NCBI GenBank assembly: GCA_014360645.1
Contig: JACIXD010000005.1
Coordinates: 124,001-188,000, forward strand
Reading direction: 5' to 3'
From: Actinomycetota bacterium
GTDB taxonomy: Bacteria; Actinomycetota; Geothermincolia; Geothermincolales; RBG-13-55-18
DNA length: 64,000 bases
This document shows positions 16,200 through 25,411 of this stretch, one piece after another. Below the pieces are notes generated by a model. The model was not told the DNA's origin and did not search any database. It worked only from the letters and a program-made list of their open reading frames with translations. Every line of letters begins with the position of its first letter. Within the stretch, counting starts at the first letter, position 1. Position numbers and translations under genes: made by a program.

Positions 16200-17108
16200 T
16201 TGGACGAAAAAGCGGCCCCCGGTCTTATGAAGATGAAGCAGCTCTCCCAGGCGGCGGGCCTTCCCGTCAGCACCATCAAGTTCTACATGTCCAAGGGCCT
16301 GCTCCCCGCGCCCAGGAAGGTGAAGCCGAACGTGGTCTTCTACGACCAGGAGTTCCTGCGCCGTCTTCTGGTGATCAAGACCATGCGTGCGGAGGGGCTG
16401 TCCGTCAGGAGCATGAAGAGCATCCTCGACCGCTATCCCTTCCGGGGAGTGGAGGACTGGAAGGAGTTCCGGAAGCGGGTGCGCAGCAAGGAAACCCACG
16501 AGCTGGAGGACGAGGAACGGCTGGCGGCCATGAGCGGGGAGGAGCGGCGCACGCAGGAGATCCTCGACGCCGCCTTCAGGGTCTTCTCTGTCCGCGGTTA
16601 CCATAACGCCACCGTGGACGACATCGCGAAGGAAGCGGGGATCAGCAAGGGCACCTGTTACCAGTATTTTCAAGGCAAGGAGGACATCTTCGTCGCCACC
16701 ATGGAGCGCACCCTCGAGACCCTGCTGGCGGAGGCGGAGGCGGCGGCGGGGGAATCCCAGGACGCCCTCACCAGGATGGGCCTCGAGGGGCTGACCTTCA
16801 TCTCCAAGTACCGCGACCTGCAGTTCATGTTCATGGGGGTGATATCGGAGGCCCTGGGGGGCAACGAGAGGCTGAGGGAGAAGGCGCGGGAGGCCTTCGC
16901 CCGGGTGGCGGATTTCCTGGGGCGCGATATCGAGAAAGGCATCGCCGAGGGGACGTTCCGCCCCGTGGACCCCGCAGCCGTGGCCTATGCCCTCATGGGC
17001 ATCGCCGAGGTGGTGGCCAATCTCTACGTGGTGGACGAGGAGTTCGACGTCCTCTCCTTCTTCATCAACCTCATGGACTTCCTGCAGCATGGCCTGTACG
17101 CGCACTGA
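16200..17108 (+). CDS. MerR-TetR fusion transcriptional regulator
   Basis: This 302-residue protein carries two DNA-binding domains. Residues 10-80 form a MerR winged helix (MKMKQLSQAAGLPVSTIKFY ... YDQEFLRRLLVIKTMRAEGL). Residues 115-165 form a TetR helix-turn-helix (RTQEILDAAFRVFSVRGYHN ... GISKGTCYQYFQGKEDIF), followed by an all-helical TetR effector domain. The TTG start at 16200 has GGAGGG nine bases upstream; an ATG at 16227 is an alternative that would begin right at the MerR domain. It is 271 bp upstream of the CrtI-like genes in the same direction and may regulate them. Two different DNA-recognition units in one chain suggest binding to composite operators. Confidence 0.88.
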   Translation: MDEKAAPGLMKMKQLSQAAGLPVSTIKFYMSKGLLPAPRKVKPNVVFYDQEFLRRLLVIKTMRAEGLSVRSMKSILDRYPFRGVEDWKEFRKRVRSKETHELEDEERLAAMSGEERRTQEILDAAFRVFSVRGYHNATVDDIAKEAGISKGTCYQYFQGKEDIFVATMERTLETLLAEAEAAAGESQDALTRMGLEGLTFISKYRDLQFMFMGVISEALGGNERLREKAREAFARVADFLGRDIEKGIAEGTFRPVDPAAVAYALMGIAEVVANLYVVDEEFDVLSFFINLMDFLQHGLYAH

Positions 17109-17305
17109 CGCGTTTCCTGGATGCCGCCAGGACATGGTAATATTCCCCACGCTTCTATTAAGCACGGCCTCTGCGCGCGGCGCCGCGCCCCCGAGCGGCA
17201 TGGAGACCTCGCGGAGTTGCTGAAGCGCACGATCGATCAGCGACAATAAGAATTCCGGCCGACGACGATCAGAATTCCCGTTCGCACCTTTGCACCGGCG
17301 GATAC

Positions 17306-17335
17306 TGTACAAACCACATTATCCGATAGTATAAT
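17306..17335 (+). promoter_or_regulatory. Promoter of the CrtI-like gene cluster
   Basis: A perfect TATAAT (17330-17335) lies in an AT-rich stretch; TGTACA (17306-17311), 18 bp upstream, is a weak -35. The start would be near 17342, with a leader of about 38 nt to the ATG at 17380. Confidence 0.5.
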
Positions 17336-17379
17336 AAGACCCATCAGTCATAATAGCTAACCGTATGAAGGGGGTCGCC

Positions 17380-18885
17380 ATGCCGGACTACGACGCCATC
17401 GTGATAGGAGCGGGCTTGGGAGGGCTGACCACGGCTTCCCTGCTCGCGAAGAACGGCTTCCGCACCCTGGTGCTGGAGCAGTCCGACATCATCGGGGGCT
17501 GCTGCTCCACCTACGAGAGCCAGGGTTACCGCTTCGACGTGGGGGCCTCCATCGTGGAGATCCTGCACCCCATGGAGAGGTTCTTCGAGCTCATGGGCAG
17601 GCGCAGGGAGGACTACATCGAGCTCCTGCCCTGCGACCCCATCTACTCCTTCATCACCGAGGACGGCAGGAGGTTCTCCTATCCCACCGACATCGACGAG
17701 ACCACCCGGGTGATCGAGTCCATCGCCCCCGAGGACGTGGAGGGCTGGAAGAGATTTGCCAGCCTGGGCTTCGAGATGATCGACCGCATGATGGATGCCA
17801 TGATGCTATCGCCCATGAAGACCGTGGGGGAGGCCATGCGCATGGTGATCAAGAACCCCGAAGCCCTGCGGTTCCTGCCCCTGCTCATGCGCACCCACCA
17901 GGCGGTGACCCGCAAGTATTACCGCAACCCGGTGATCCAGTCCTCGGTGGCCTTCCAGTCCTATTTCGCGGGGGCGCCGCCGGAGATCGGTTCCGGCATC
18001 TTCGGCTTTATCGCCCTCACCGAGCACCTGGGCATCTACTATCCCCGGGGAGGCATGATCTCCATCCCCGAGGGCATCACCCGCGCCGGCGAGGAGCACG
18101 GCCTGGAGGTGCGCACGGGCTGCAAGGTGGAGAAGATCCTCCTGGACGGCCGCCGGGCGCGCGGTGTGCTGTTGGAGGACGGCAGCGAGATCACCTCGGA
18201 CCTGGTGGTCTCCAACGTCAACGCCAAGGTGGCCTACCTGAAGATGGTGGGGCCGGAGAACCTGCCGCGCTGGGCGGTGAAGGCCATCTCCAGCTACCGT
18301 CATTCCATGCCCTGTCCCATGATCTACGTGGGCCTGGATACCAAGCCTGACCTGGAGGCGCACCACACAGTGGTCACCGGGTCCATAGAGGCCATGAACC
18401 GGGTATGGAACGACTATTACACCAAGGACCTCATTCCCAGCACCGCCATGAGCCTCATCTGCTGGCCCACGGAGGCGGACCCCTCCCTGGCACCGGAGGG
18501 ACACCATATCCTCAACTTCCTCTGCAACGCGCCCGCTCCATACGCGCCCTTGGGCGACAACTGGGACCGCATCAAGGGCTGGTACCGGGAGGAGGCCTTG
18601 AAGAGCCTGGAGCGGGTGGTGCTCCCGGGTATCCGCGATCACATCACCTACATGGAGATATCCACGCCCCTCGATTTCGAGCGGCGACTGCTCTCGCCGC
18701 AGGGGTCCATCTACGGGCTTTTCTCGGACATGACCTCGCTGGCCCTCTTCCGGCCCCACGCCCGCTCGCGGGTCATCGAGGGGCTCTACCTGACCGGGAG
18801 CTCCACCCACCTGGGAGGCGGGGTGCCCACCACCATCGCCTCGGGCATCATCACCTCGGGGTACATACTCCAGGACCGGGGATGA
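17380..18885 (+). CDS. Phytoene desaturase/CrtI-like FAD oxidoreductase, copy 1
   Basis: The protein has 501 residues from the ATG at 17380, which follows AAGGGGG; an ATG at 17365 overlaps that ribosome site and is less likely. The N-terminal dinucleotide-binding motif YDAIVIGAGLGGLTTASLLA and GGCCSTYESQGYRFDVGAS are typical of the CrtI/retinol saturase group, and the C-terminal FAD motif is LYLTGSSTHLGGGVPTTIAS. The family desaturates or isomerises polyenes or saturates retinol-like compounds. No phytoene synthase is in view, so a carotenoid role is not shown. A 47-residue membrane peptide gene and a closely similar paralogue (19361) follow in the same direction, suggesting one transcript and perhaps a heteromeric enzyme. 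Confidence 0.82.
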   Translation: MPDYDAIVIGAGLGGLTTASLLAKNGFRTLVLEQSDIIGGCCSTYESQGYRFDVGASIVEILHPMERFFELMGRRREDYIELLPCDPIYSFITEDGRRFSYPTDIDETTRVIESIAPEDVEGWKRFASLGFEMIDRMMDAMMLSPMKTVGEAMRMVIKNPEALRFLPLLMRTHQAVTRKYYRNPVIQSSVAFQSYFAGAPPEIGSGIFGFIALTEHLGIYYPRGGMISIPEGITRAGEEHGLEVRTGCKVEKILLDGRRARGVLLEDGSEITSDLVVSNVNAKVAYLKMVGPENLPRWAVKAISSYRHSMPCPMIYVGLDTKPDLEAHHTVVTGSIEAMNRVWNDYYTKDLIPSTAMSLICWPTEADPSLAPEGHHILNFLCNAPAPYAPLGDNWDRIKGWYREEALKSLERVVLPGIRDHITYMEISTPLDFERRLLSPQGSIYGLFSDMTSLALFRPHARSRVIEGLYLTGSSTHLGGGVPTTIASGIITSGYILQDRG

Positions 18886-18943
18886 GACGGGGCGCCTGAA
18901 GAGAGAAAGTGTTCAGCGCCGGTAGACACAGGAGGTATGCGGG

Positions 18944-19087
18944 ATGAAGAACCTGAAGAAGGCCTTGATGGTGGCCGGCCTGCTGGGGATGGCGGCCGCT
19001 TATTTCGCCGCGGACGAAAGCACCCGGCGATACCTCGTGCACATCGGGAAGCAGGTGCCGTACCTGCCCTACAGGTATTTCATCTGA
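18944..19087 (+). CDS. 47-residue single-span membrane peptide
   Basis: This short gene has ATG at 18944, GGAGG eight bases upstream and TGA at 19085-19087. The product is basic at the N-terminus (MKNLKKAL), has one hydrophobic span (MVAGLLGMAAAYFAA), then a Asp-Glu-Ser-Thr-Arg-Arg-Tyr segment and an aromatic tail (VPYLPYRYFI). It looks like the small DUF6893-type membrane proteins of actinobacteria, an assignment I hold loosely. Its place between two CrtI-like genes, with its own strong ribosome site, suggests a membrane anchor or small subunit for them. Confidence 0.6.
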   Translation: MKNLKKALMVAGLLGMAAAYFAADESTRRYLVHIGKQVPYLPYRYFI

Positions 19088-19360
19088 TGTCCGGTACCGT
19101 GTTGCGAGCAGAAAGGGGCCGTGACCGCGAGGCCTCCGGGACGGGCAGGGTCCCACCCCGGCCCCTGAGGCGGGGGAGATCTTTCCGTCTGCCGGGTCGG
19201 CACCTCCCCTCTCCACGCATGCGCGCGGGGAGGGGAAGGATCGCGGCTTTCGGGGGATCGGTCGGGAGGATAGAGGGGTTCTTGCCGCCGGGAAGCCGCC
19301 GTGCGCCGGTACGGGTGGGAGCCGCGGGCGCGGCACTCGGATAAAGGAAAGGAGATAGCG

Positions 19361-20857
19361 ATGGATTACGATGCCGTGGTAATCGGTGCGGGGCTGGGAG
19401 GACTTTCCTGCGCCTCGGTACTGGCGCGCAACGGCTTCAAGGTCCTGGTGCTGGAGAACACGGGGCAGGTAGGCGGTTGCTGTTCCTCCTTCGACCACCA
19501 GGGATATCGCTTTGACATCGGAGCGAGCATCGTGGAGTTGAAATGGGTCATCGACGACCTGTTCCATAAACTGGGAAGGAAGACCGAGGACTTCATCGAC
19601 TTCATACCCATCGACCCCATCTACGGCTTCTTCACAGCCGACGGGAGGCGCTTCACCTACCCGGTGAGCGTGGAGGGCACGCGCGAGGTCATAGCCGGCT
19701 TCTCGCCCGAGGATGCCCGCTCCTGGGACCGCTTCGCTGAGGTGGGGTCCGAGGCCATCAACTTCGCCTTCGGAAAGGTGATGTCCGAGTCCATGGGCAC
19801 CATGAAGGACATGTTGAGGGTGGCCGTAGCCAACCCCAAGCTGGCCAAGTACCTCAAGTACATGGTGCTCAACTTCGAGAGCGTGCTGTGCAAGTTCTTC
19901 AAGAACGACACCGTGCGGGCCTCAATGAGCCTGCAGTCCTATTTTGTGGGACTGCCTCCCGCCCTGTGCCCCGGTTATGTGGCCTTCCTGGCCTACTCCG
20001 AACACGAGGGCATCTTCTATCCACGCGGAGGCATGATCGGCATCCCCCAGGGCATCGCCGACGCCTTCCGGCAGTTCGGCGGCGAGATACGCTTCAACTC
20101 CCGCGTGGACCGGGTGCTCACCGACGGGCGGCGCGCCTGCGGGGTGGAGCTCGCCGACGGCACCCAGATCAGGTCGAACGTGGTGGTGTCCAACATCAAC
20201 GCCAAGACCCTTTATCTGGAGCTGGTGGGCGAGGAGAAGCTGCCGGCATGGGCGAAGCGGGCCATAAAGAGCTACGAGGTCTCCATCCCCGCTCCCATGA
20301 TCATGCTGGGGCTGGACGCCATGCCCGACCTCGACGCTCACCATTCCTTCTGTTATGCCACCCTGGACGAGATGAACCGCATCTGGTTCGAGGACTACGC
20401 AAACAAGCGCGTGCCCGACGGCGGGTTCATGCTCATCTCCTGGCCCTCCCATGCCGATCCCTCCCTGGCGCCCGAGGGGCACCACTGCCTGAACCTGGTG
20501 TCCTTCGCTCCCTACGAGCTCGCTGACGGGGATTGGGATCGCGACCGGGAGAGATACCTGGACACCATGCTCGGCCTGCTGGAGAAGAACTTCAACCTGC
20601 GGTTGCGCGACCACATCCAGGTGGCCAAGGTGAACACCCCTAAGGACTTCGAACGCATGCTCCTCCACCCCCGCGGCGCGGTATACGGCCTGCAGAGCGA
20701 CATCACCTGCACCGCCGCCTTCCGCCCCTCCGCGCGCTCGCGGGTCTTGAAGGGGCTCTATCTCACCGGCGCCTCCACCCATCTGGGGGGCGGGGTGGCC
20801 CCCACCATAGGTTCCGGGATGGTGGCCGGGGACTTCGTCCTCAAGGATTTCGGCTGA
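19361..20857 (+). CDS. Phytoene desaturase/CrtI-like FAD oxidoreductase, copy 2
   Basis: The protein has 498 residues from ATG 19361, which is preceded by AAAGGAGATAGCG; an open extension to 19301 has no ribosome site. It is a clear paralogue of the gene at 17380 along the whole length (YDAVVIGAGLGGLSCASVLA, GGCCSSFDHQGYRFDIGAS, YLTGASTHLGGGVAPTIGS). The two share motifs such as NVVVSNINAK/DLVVSNVNAK and RDHI. Substrate unknown, as for copy 1. The C-terminal Gly-rich motif and both FAD sites are intact, so it should be active. Confidence 0.82.
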   Translation: MDYDAVVIGAGLGGLSCASVLARNGFKVLVLENTGQVGGCCSSFDHQGYRFDIGASIVELKWVIDDLFHKLGRKTEDFIDFIPIDPIYGFFTADGRRFTYPVSVEGTREVIAGFSPEDARSWDRFAEVGSEAINFAFGKVMSESMGTMKDMLRVAVANPKLAKYLKYMVLNFESVLCKFFKNDTVRASMSLQSYFVGLPPALCPGYVAFLAYSEHEGIFYPRGGMIGIPQGIADAFRQFGGEIRFNSRVDRVLTDGRRACGVELADGTQIRSNVVVSNINAKTLYLELVGEEKLPAWAKRAIKSYEVSIPAPMIMLGLDAMPDLDAHHSFCYATLDEMNRIWFEDYANKRVPDGGFMLISWPSHADPSLAPEGHHCLNLVSFAPYELADGDWDRDRERYLDTMLGLLEKNFNLRLRDHIQVAKVNTPKDFERMLLHPRGAVYGLQSDITCTAAFRPSARSRVLKGLYLTGASTHLGGGVAPTIGSGMVAGDFVLKDFG

Positions 20858-21692
20858 GCGAAAAAGCGTATGGCTATATGGTGCATGCCCCCGGCACCGG
20901 CGGACGGCGAACCGGTCCGGGGGCAGCTCCCGTCTCCGGCATGGCCCGCAAGGTCTGCGGGCAGGCGCCCCCTTTGCTTCGACGAAAGGTCCACATCAAG
21001 GTCCACATCAGAGAGATGGACTTGCCCAGCTTCCATCGACGACTCACCTCGAGAGAACGGGTTCCTCCGGCCTCGGCCTCCCTGCCCTAGCTGCCAAGTC
21101 CCTAATTGTCCAGGTTCTAAAACATGGTGGACATCTCCAGTACCTGAGAGGAGGAGGGCATCGCCCGTCTCCTGGAAGATTATGGAGCTCGCCTGCGCCA
21201 TCCGGAGATCCCAGCCCGCCTGGTCCAAGCAAAAGGTGGCCATTCGCTGTCTGCTATGGGCAGCATATAGCACGGGCAACGGCAGACCCTCAAAATCCAG
21301 CTTCCCTGCCACAACATAAATTAGAGGGGATTTTGAGCGCCCCGCCTCGAGAAGATTCAAATCTTGAGGCGACGGATCGTTTTCGTGTTGATGGATCGTA
21401 GGCCGGTCAAGCGGCTTAACCGCGAGCATCTTTTTCGATAGTATTGATGGCGTAGGCCGGGGGTGGACGTCAGCCAGGGGAAGCCGCTGGCGAGGTCATG
21501 GGGGCCGGGTTGATCGTCTCGCCCCGGGCGCGGGAAGGCGCGGCCGGGGCGGGGCGGATGGCCGTTGCGGAAACCCGGCAGCGCGTCATGGTGGGGCGGA
21601 TGGCGGGGACGTGCGGGCAGGGCTACGTATAGGGGGACGCGCCTCCCCGGGTGGGGCGGGCGCGGGAGCAGTTCGGCCGTGAGGGGGCGCCC
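20858..21692 (+). other. 835-bp stretch without a convincing gene
   Basis: Base composition is lower in G+C than the neighbours between about 21090 and 21430. A minus-strand frame (20758-21429) contains one protein-like stretch (YAAHSRQRMATFCLDQAGWD ... SSIIFQETGDAL) but overlaps the CrtI-like gene end, lacks a good start and reads as low-complexity elsewhere. It may be a gene remnant. The part 21450-21650 is G+C-rich and shows nothing further. Confidence 0.4.
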
Positions 21693-23480
21693 GTGGAAAT
21701 CAGGCTCGATGTCGGCGGCCTGGTGGAGATAGTCGCCGTGGTGGGCTCGGCGTTGCTGGGCCTCATGGCGCTCGCCGGAGGATGGCGGGACCGGCGCGCG
21801 CGGCTCTTCGGACTGCTCTGCCTGAGCCTGGCGACCTGGAAGGCCTTCGAGTTCGCCGACCCCGCCCTCTCCACCGCTTTCTGGGTGGACGCCATGGGAT
21901 GGAGCTCCGGAGCCCTCGCCATCGCCCTCTCCTTCCATTTCATCGTCTCCTATCTCTTCCATGACAGGGATGAGCCGCGTTTCCTGTGGGCCGCCGCCTA
22001 CCCGCCCATGGCTCTTTTCATCGGCGCCGGGTTCGCCGGATGGCTCACCCGTTCCCGGACCTGGCAGGTCCTCTACGGGGCGTTCTTCACCGGGGTGATC
22101 GCCTGCGGGCTGGGGATGGTCCTGCGCTTTTTCATGCGGGAACGGAGGAAGGAACTGGCGTGGGCCTTCCTGGGCGCCCTGTCCCTCGCCCTGGGAGCAT
22201 GGCTGCAACTGCTCCTCATCGTCCTCTCGAAACCCGACTTCCGAAGCCAGACCTACGGCATGCTGGCCTTCGAGCTGTTCTTCGGGTACGATATCGTTTT
22301 TGCCGGCTTCCTGCGGGAGCGGAAGGAACACCTGAAGGCCCTGGAGGAACTCGGCCTCAGGGAGCGGAGGCTCGAGGACGCCGAGGCCGCCTTCCGTCGC
22401 CTCACCGAGACCAGCTTCGACATCCTCCTCACCCTGGACCGCGGGGGCAATATCCTGGCCGTCTCCACCGAGAGAGAGGAGATAGAGGGTTTCAGGGTCA
22501 GGGAGCTGCTCGGCAGGGGTTACCAGCGCTTCCTCACCCCCGAGGACCAGGCGCGGGTGGCCGACGCGGTGGCCCGGGGCATGGCGGGGGAGAAGATACG
22601 CTATTTCGAGGTCTCGCTCAGGCGTCCGGACGGCAGGCCGCTCATCCTCCAGGTCACCGCCACGCGGCTGCGAGGCGAGGAGGGGGTGGCGCTGGTGATA
22701 GCGCGCGACGTCACCGGAGCCCGGAAGATGGAGCGGGAGCTGCAGGAGAGGAACCTCCTGTTGGAGGAGGCCAACCGCCGGCTGCGCGAGTTGGATACCC
22801 TGAAAACGGAGCTGGTGGGGGTGGTGGGGCACGAGCTGCGCTCCCCCCTCACCGTCATCTACAGCTACGCCGCCGCCCTCAAGGATCACTGGGAGAAGAT
22901 GTCCGAGGAGCGCAAGCTGGAATGCATAGACCACGTGCTGCGGGAGTGCAACCGCCTCAACCGCATGGTGGAGAACGTGCTGGGCATGAGCCGCATCGAC
23001 TCAGACCGCCTTTTCCTCCACCGCCAGAAAGGGGACCTGGTGGCGGTGCTGGGAGAGGTTACCAGGGAGATGGCCATGGCCCCCGGCGCGCACCCCATGG
23101 AGCTGGCGACTACCCTTCGCTCCCTGGAGATGGAGGCGGACTGGGACAAGGTCAAGCAGGTGGTGATCAACCTCCTCGACAACGCCTTCCGCTTCAGCCC
23201 CGGCGACGCCACGGTGACCGTCACCTGCGAGGTGCGGGACGGCGCAGCGGTGGTGAAGGTGAAGGACAGGGGGCCGGGGGTACCGCCGGAGAAACGCGAC
23301 CGCCTCTTCGAGAAGTTCACCCAGAGCAAGGCGGAGGGCATGGAACGCGGCCTGGGCCTGGGCCTGTACATCGTGCGTACCTTCGTGGAGGCGCACGCCG
23401 GCGAGGTGTGGATCGAGGACGAGGACGGCTACGGCACGGTGATGGCCTTCTCGCTCCCCCTGGGAGGAGGGGAGGACTGA
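21693..23480 (+). CDS. Membrane sensor histidine kinase (MASE-like 7TM region, PAS, HisKA, HATPase)
   Basis: This 595-residue kinase has six to seven hydrophobic spans over about residues 10-215, a PAS domain (TETSFDILLTLDRGGNILAV, about 245-360) and a short coiled coil. Next comes the phospho-acceptor HisKA motif GHELRSPLTVIYSY, then an ATPase domain with NLLDNAFRFSP (N box), DRGPGVPP (G1) and GLGLGLYIV (G2). The GTG at 21693 follows GAGGGGGCGCCC and is preferred to the GTG at 21651, which has no ribosome site. No response regulator gene is adjacent, so it is an orphan kinase here. The membrane domain has no visible extracytoplasmic loop domain, so it probably senses something in or near the membrane. 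Confidence 0.85.
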   Translation: MEIRLDVGGLVEIVAVVGSALLGLMALAGGWRDRRARLFGLLCLSLATWKAFEFADPALSTAFWVDAMGWSSGALAIALSFHFIVSYLFHDRDEPRFLWAAAYPPMALFIGAGFAGWLTRSRTWQVLYGAFFTGVIACGLGMVLRFFMRERRKELAWAFLGALSLALGAWLQLLLIVLSKPDFRSQTYGMLAFELFFGYDIVFAGFLRERKEHLKALEELGLRERRLEDAEAAFRRLTETSFDILLTLDRGGNILAVSTEREEIEGFRVRELLGRGYQRFLTPEDQARVADAVARGMAGEKIRYFEVSLRRPDGRPLILQVTATRLRGEEGVALVIARDVTGARKMERELQERNLLLEEANRRLRELDTLKTELVGVVGHELRSPLTVIYSYAAALKDHWEKMSEERKLECIDHVLRECNRLNRMVENVLGMSRIDSDRLFLHRQKGDLVAVLGEVTREMAMAPGAHPMELATTLRSLEMEADWDKVKQVVINLLDNAFRFSPGDATVTVTCEVRDGAAVVKVKDRGPGVPPEKRDRLFEKFTQSKAEGMERGLGLGLYIVRTFVEAHAGEVWIEDEDGYGTVMAFSLPLGGGED

Positions 23481-23632
23481 CCCCCGGCCGCCCTTCCGCC
23501 CGGAACACGGGGCCGGCGGCCCGGTTTGCGGCCGGGGTATGGGGGGTAATATAGCGGGGAGAAGGAGGGGGATATGGGCTGCAGTCGTAGTCGGGGGCGT
23601 GCGGACGCCCCGCGCGCGGGAAGGAGGTAGCC

Positions 23633-24103
23633 ATGCTGGGGAAGAGGAAGAGCGCCCTGGTGCTCTACCACAGCAAGACCGGGCATACGGCGGACGCCGC
23701 GGAGGCCGTGGCCCGCGGCCTGGAATCACGCAGGGTGAAGGCGACGGTCAAGCGCGTCAGCGAGGCGCGGCCCGAGGAGCTGGCGGACTACACGGTGATC
23801 GCGGTCGGCAGCCCCACCCGCGGAGCGAAACCGGCGCGGGTGGTGAAGAGGTTCCTCAAGAAGCTGGACGAGAAGGCGCTCAAGGGCAAGACCGCCACCG
23901 CCTTCTCCGCCTATGCCGGATTCCGCGGCAAGGCCACGGTGAGGCGGATCGGGCGCCTGCTGCGCAGGAGGAAGGCGAAGGTGCTGCGCGGCGTGGCGGT
24001 CAAGGCGGGGGCTCCTCTGAGCCTCTGGAAAGGGCCGGACATCAAGGAGGAAGACATCCGGCGCCTGGAGGATCTGGGCCGCAGGCTCGCGAAGAAGGCC
24101 TGA
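23633..24103 (+). CDS. Flavodoxin-like protein
   Basis: This 156-residue protein starts after GGAAGGAGGTAGCC. The FMN phosphate loop is HSKTGHTADAAEAVARGL (about 13-30), and IAVGSPTRGAKPARVVKRFL supplies the second flavin-binding loop. The C-terminal half is unusually rich in Lys and Arg (GRLLRRRKAKVLRG), not the acidic character of classic flavodoxins, so its partner or nucleic-acid contact may differ. It stands alone, with a 152-bp upstream gap. Confidence 0.75.
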   Translation: MLGKRKSALVLYHSKTGHTADAAEAVARGLESRRVKATVKRVSEARPEELADYTVIAVGSPTRGAKPARVVKRFLKKLDEKALKGKTATAFSAYAGFRGKATVRRIGRLLRRRKAKVLRGVAVKAGAPLSLWKGPDIKEEDIRRLEDLGRRLAKKA

Positions 24104-24302
24104 GGTTGCGGGCGGATCTGCGGGGCGCGGCCGGGCCGCCGCCTGGGGCGGCGTCGGCGTGTCGGCGGGGCGTCGGATAAGGGCGGGGCCGGGCTTCAGA
24201 TACCGGGAACCTTCCACCTGCACCGTGAAAACATGCCCCGGCCTTTCTCGATCTCGATCTCGGTTCCCCGGCCGGCCCGTCGCATTCCGGCTCACATTCA
24301 GC

Positions 24303-25043
24303 TCATGGCCTCGGCGGCTCGCCGCCCGCCAGCTCGCGGAAGAGGGCGGCATCCTCGAGCGCGTATCCGTGGGCGTCGTTGTTGAAGTAGGCATAGACGT
24401 CGATGCCGCGCTCGAGGAGCGAACGCGCGAAGGACGCCCACCCCCGCAGCTCCTGACGCGAGTACCTGGAGCCGTAGAGCACCGTTCCTCCGTGGAAGCG
24501 CAGGAAGGCGAAGGGAGCGGTGACGCGCCGCGAGCGGGGGAAGGAGGGCGAGTCCGCGATACAGAGGGCGATGCCCCTCTCCTCCAGCACCCGGTAGGTC
24601 TCCTCGTGCAGCCATGAGGCCTCGCGGAACTCGAAGGCGTAGCGGTGCTCTGGGGGCAGCATGGCGGTGAAGCCGGCGAGGCGCGCGGCGTCCCTTTTCC
24701 AGCGCGGCGGGAGCTGGAAGAGTATGGGACCCAGCTTATCTCCCAGAGCGGAAGAGTTTTCCAGGAAGACGGCGAGGGCGTCCTCGGCCTCCCTGAGCTT
24801 CTTCATATGCGTGATGTAGCGGCTGGCCTTGACGGCGAAGAGGAAGCCGGGCGGAGCGACACGCGCCCAGGAGGAAAAGACCTCGCGCCCGGGAAGGCGG
24901 TAGAAGGAGTTGTTGATCTCCACGGTGTCGAAGCGTGAGGCGTAGAAGGGCAGCCATTCCCCGCCGCGCAGCCCTTCCGGGTAGAAAACGCCTTTCCAGT
25001 GTGGGTAGTGCCACCCCGAGGTCCCCACCCTGAGCTCGGCCAC
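24303..25043 (-). CDS. DUF72 (YecE-like) protein
   Basis: This 246-residue protein opens with the DUF72 signature RVGTSGWHYPHWKGVFYP and keeps EINNSFYRLPG and FAVKASRYITH, expected for the TIM-barrel YecE family. Near the C-terminus, LRGWASFARSLLERGIDVYA and YFNNDAHGYALEDA are the usual ending. The biochemical function of the family is not established. It is monocistronic on the minus strand between plus-strand genes. Confidence 0.88.
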   Translation of the reverse strand: MAELRVGTSGWHYPHWKGVFYPEGLRGGEWLPFYASRFDTVEINNSFYRLPGREVFSSWARVAPPGFLFAVKASRYITHMKKLREAEDALAVFLENSSALGDKLGPILFQLPPRWKRDAARLAGFTAMLPPEHRYAFEFREASWLHEETYRVLEERGIALCIADSPSFPRSRRVTAPFAFLRFHGGTVLYGSRYSRQELRGWASFARSLLERGIDVYAYFNNDAHGYALEDAALFRELAGGEPPRP

Positions 25044-25354
25044 CGCTCACCTCCTGGAAAGACGAGACCGGCCCCGCGGGGCCCGAGCCCGACTGCATCC
25101 ACATACGACCATTATAGGAGATCCGGCAGGTCTGCCCATCCCCGGCATAGCCTTACAGACCTCGCGGCGGGGTATCTTGGGCGGGGAGGCAGGCTCCGGG
25201 TATCGCGGAGATAACCGTGAACGAAAGCCGCTTTTCTTCTATCCGGACGTCTTTTGGAACGGGAAGATCGGCTCCGGGTGCAGCGGGCCTTGCGGTGGAT
25301 CCTTCGCGGACCTTGCCCGGCTGTCCCGGGCGTTCCTTTAAGGCGAAAGACCCC

Positions 25355-25360
25355 TATAAT
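25355..25360 (+). promoter_or_regulatory. -10 box upstream of the GAF histidine kinase
   Basis: TATAAT 52 bp before the ATG at 25412. A start near 25367 would exclude the longer frame that opens at 25217 and supports the ATG at 25412. No clear -35. Confidence 0.4.
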
Positions 25361-25411
25361 AGGCTTGAAGACAGGCTTGATCGGTTCGGCGCGCGATCGC
25401 GGGGAGAGAGG

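Noticed and set aside
20758-21429. A 223-codon minus-strand gene after the second CrtI-like gene
   Set aside because: Part overlaps the CrtI-like gene end, there is no ribosome site, and only a short stretch looks protein-like.
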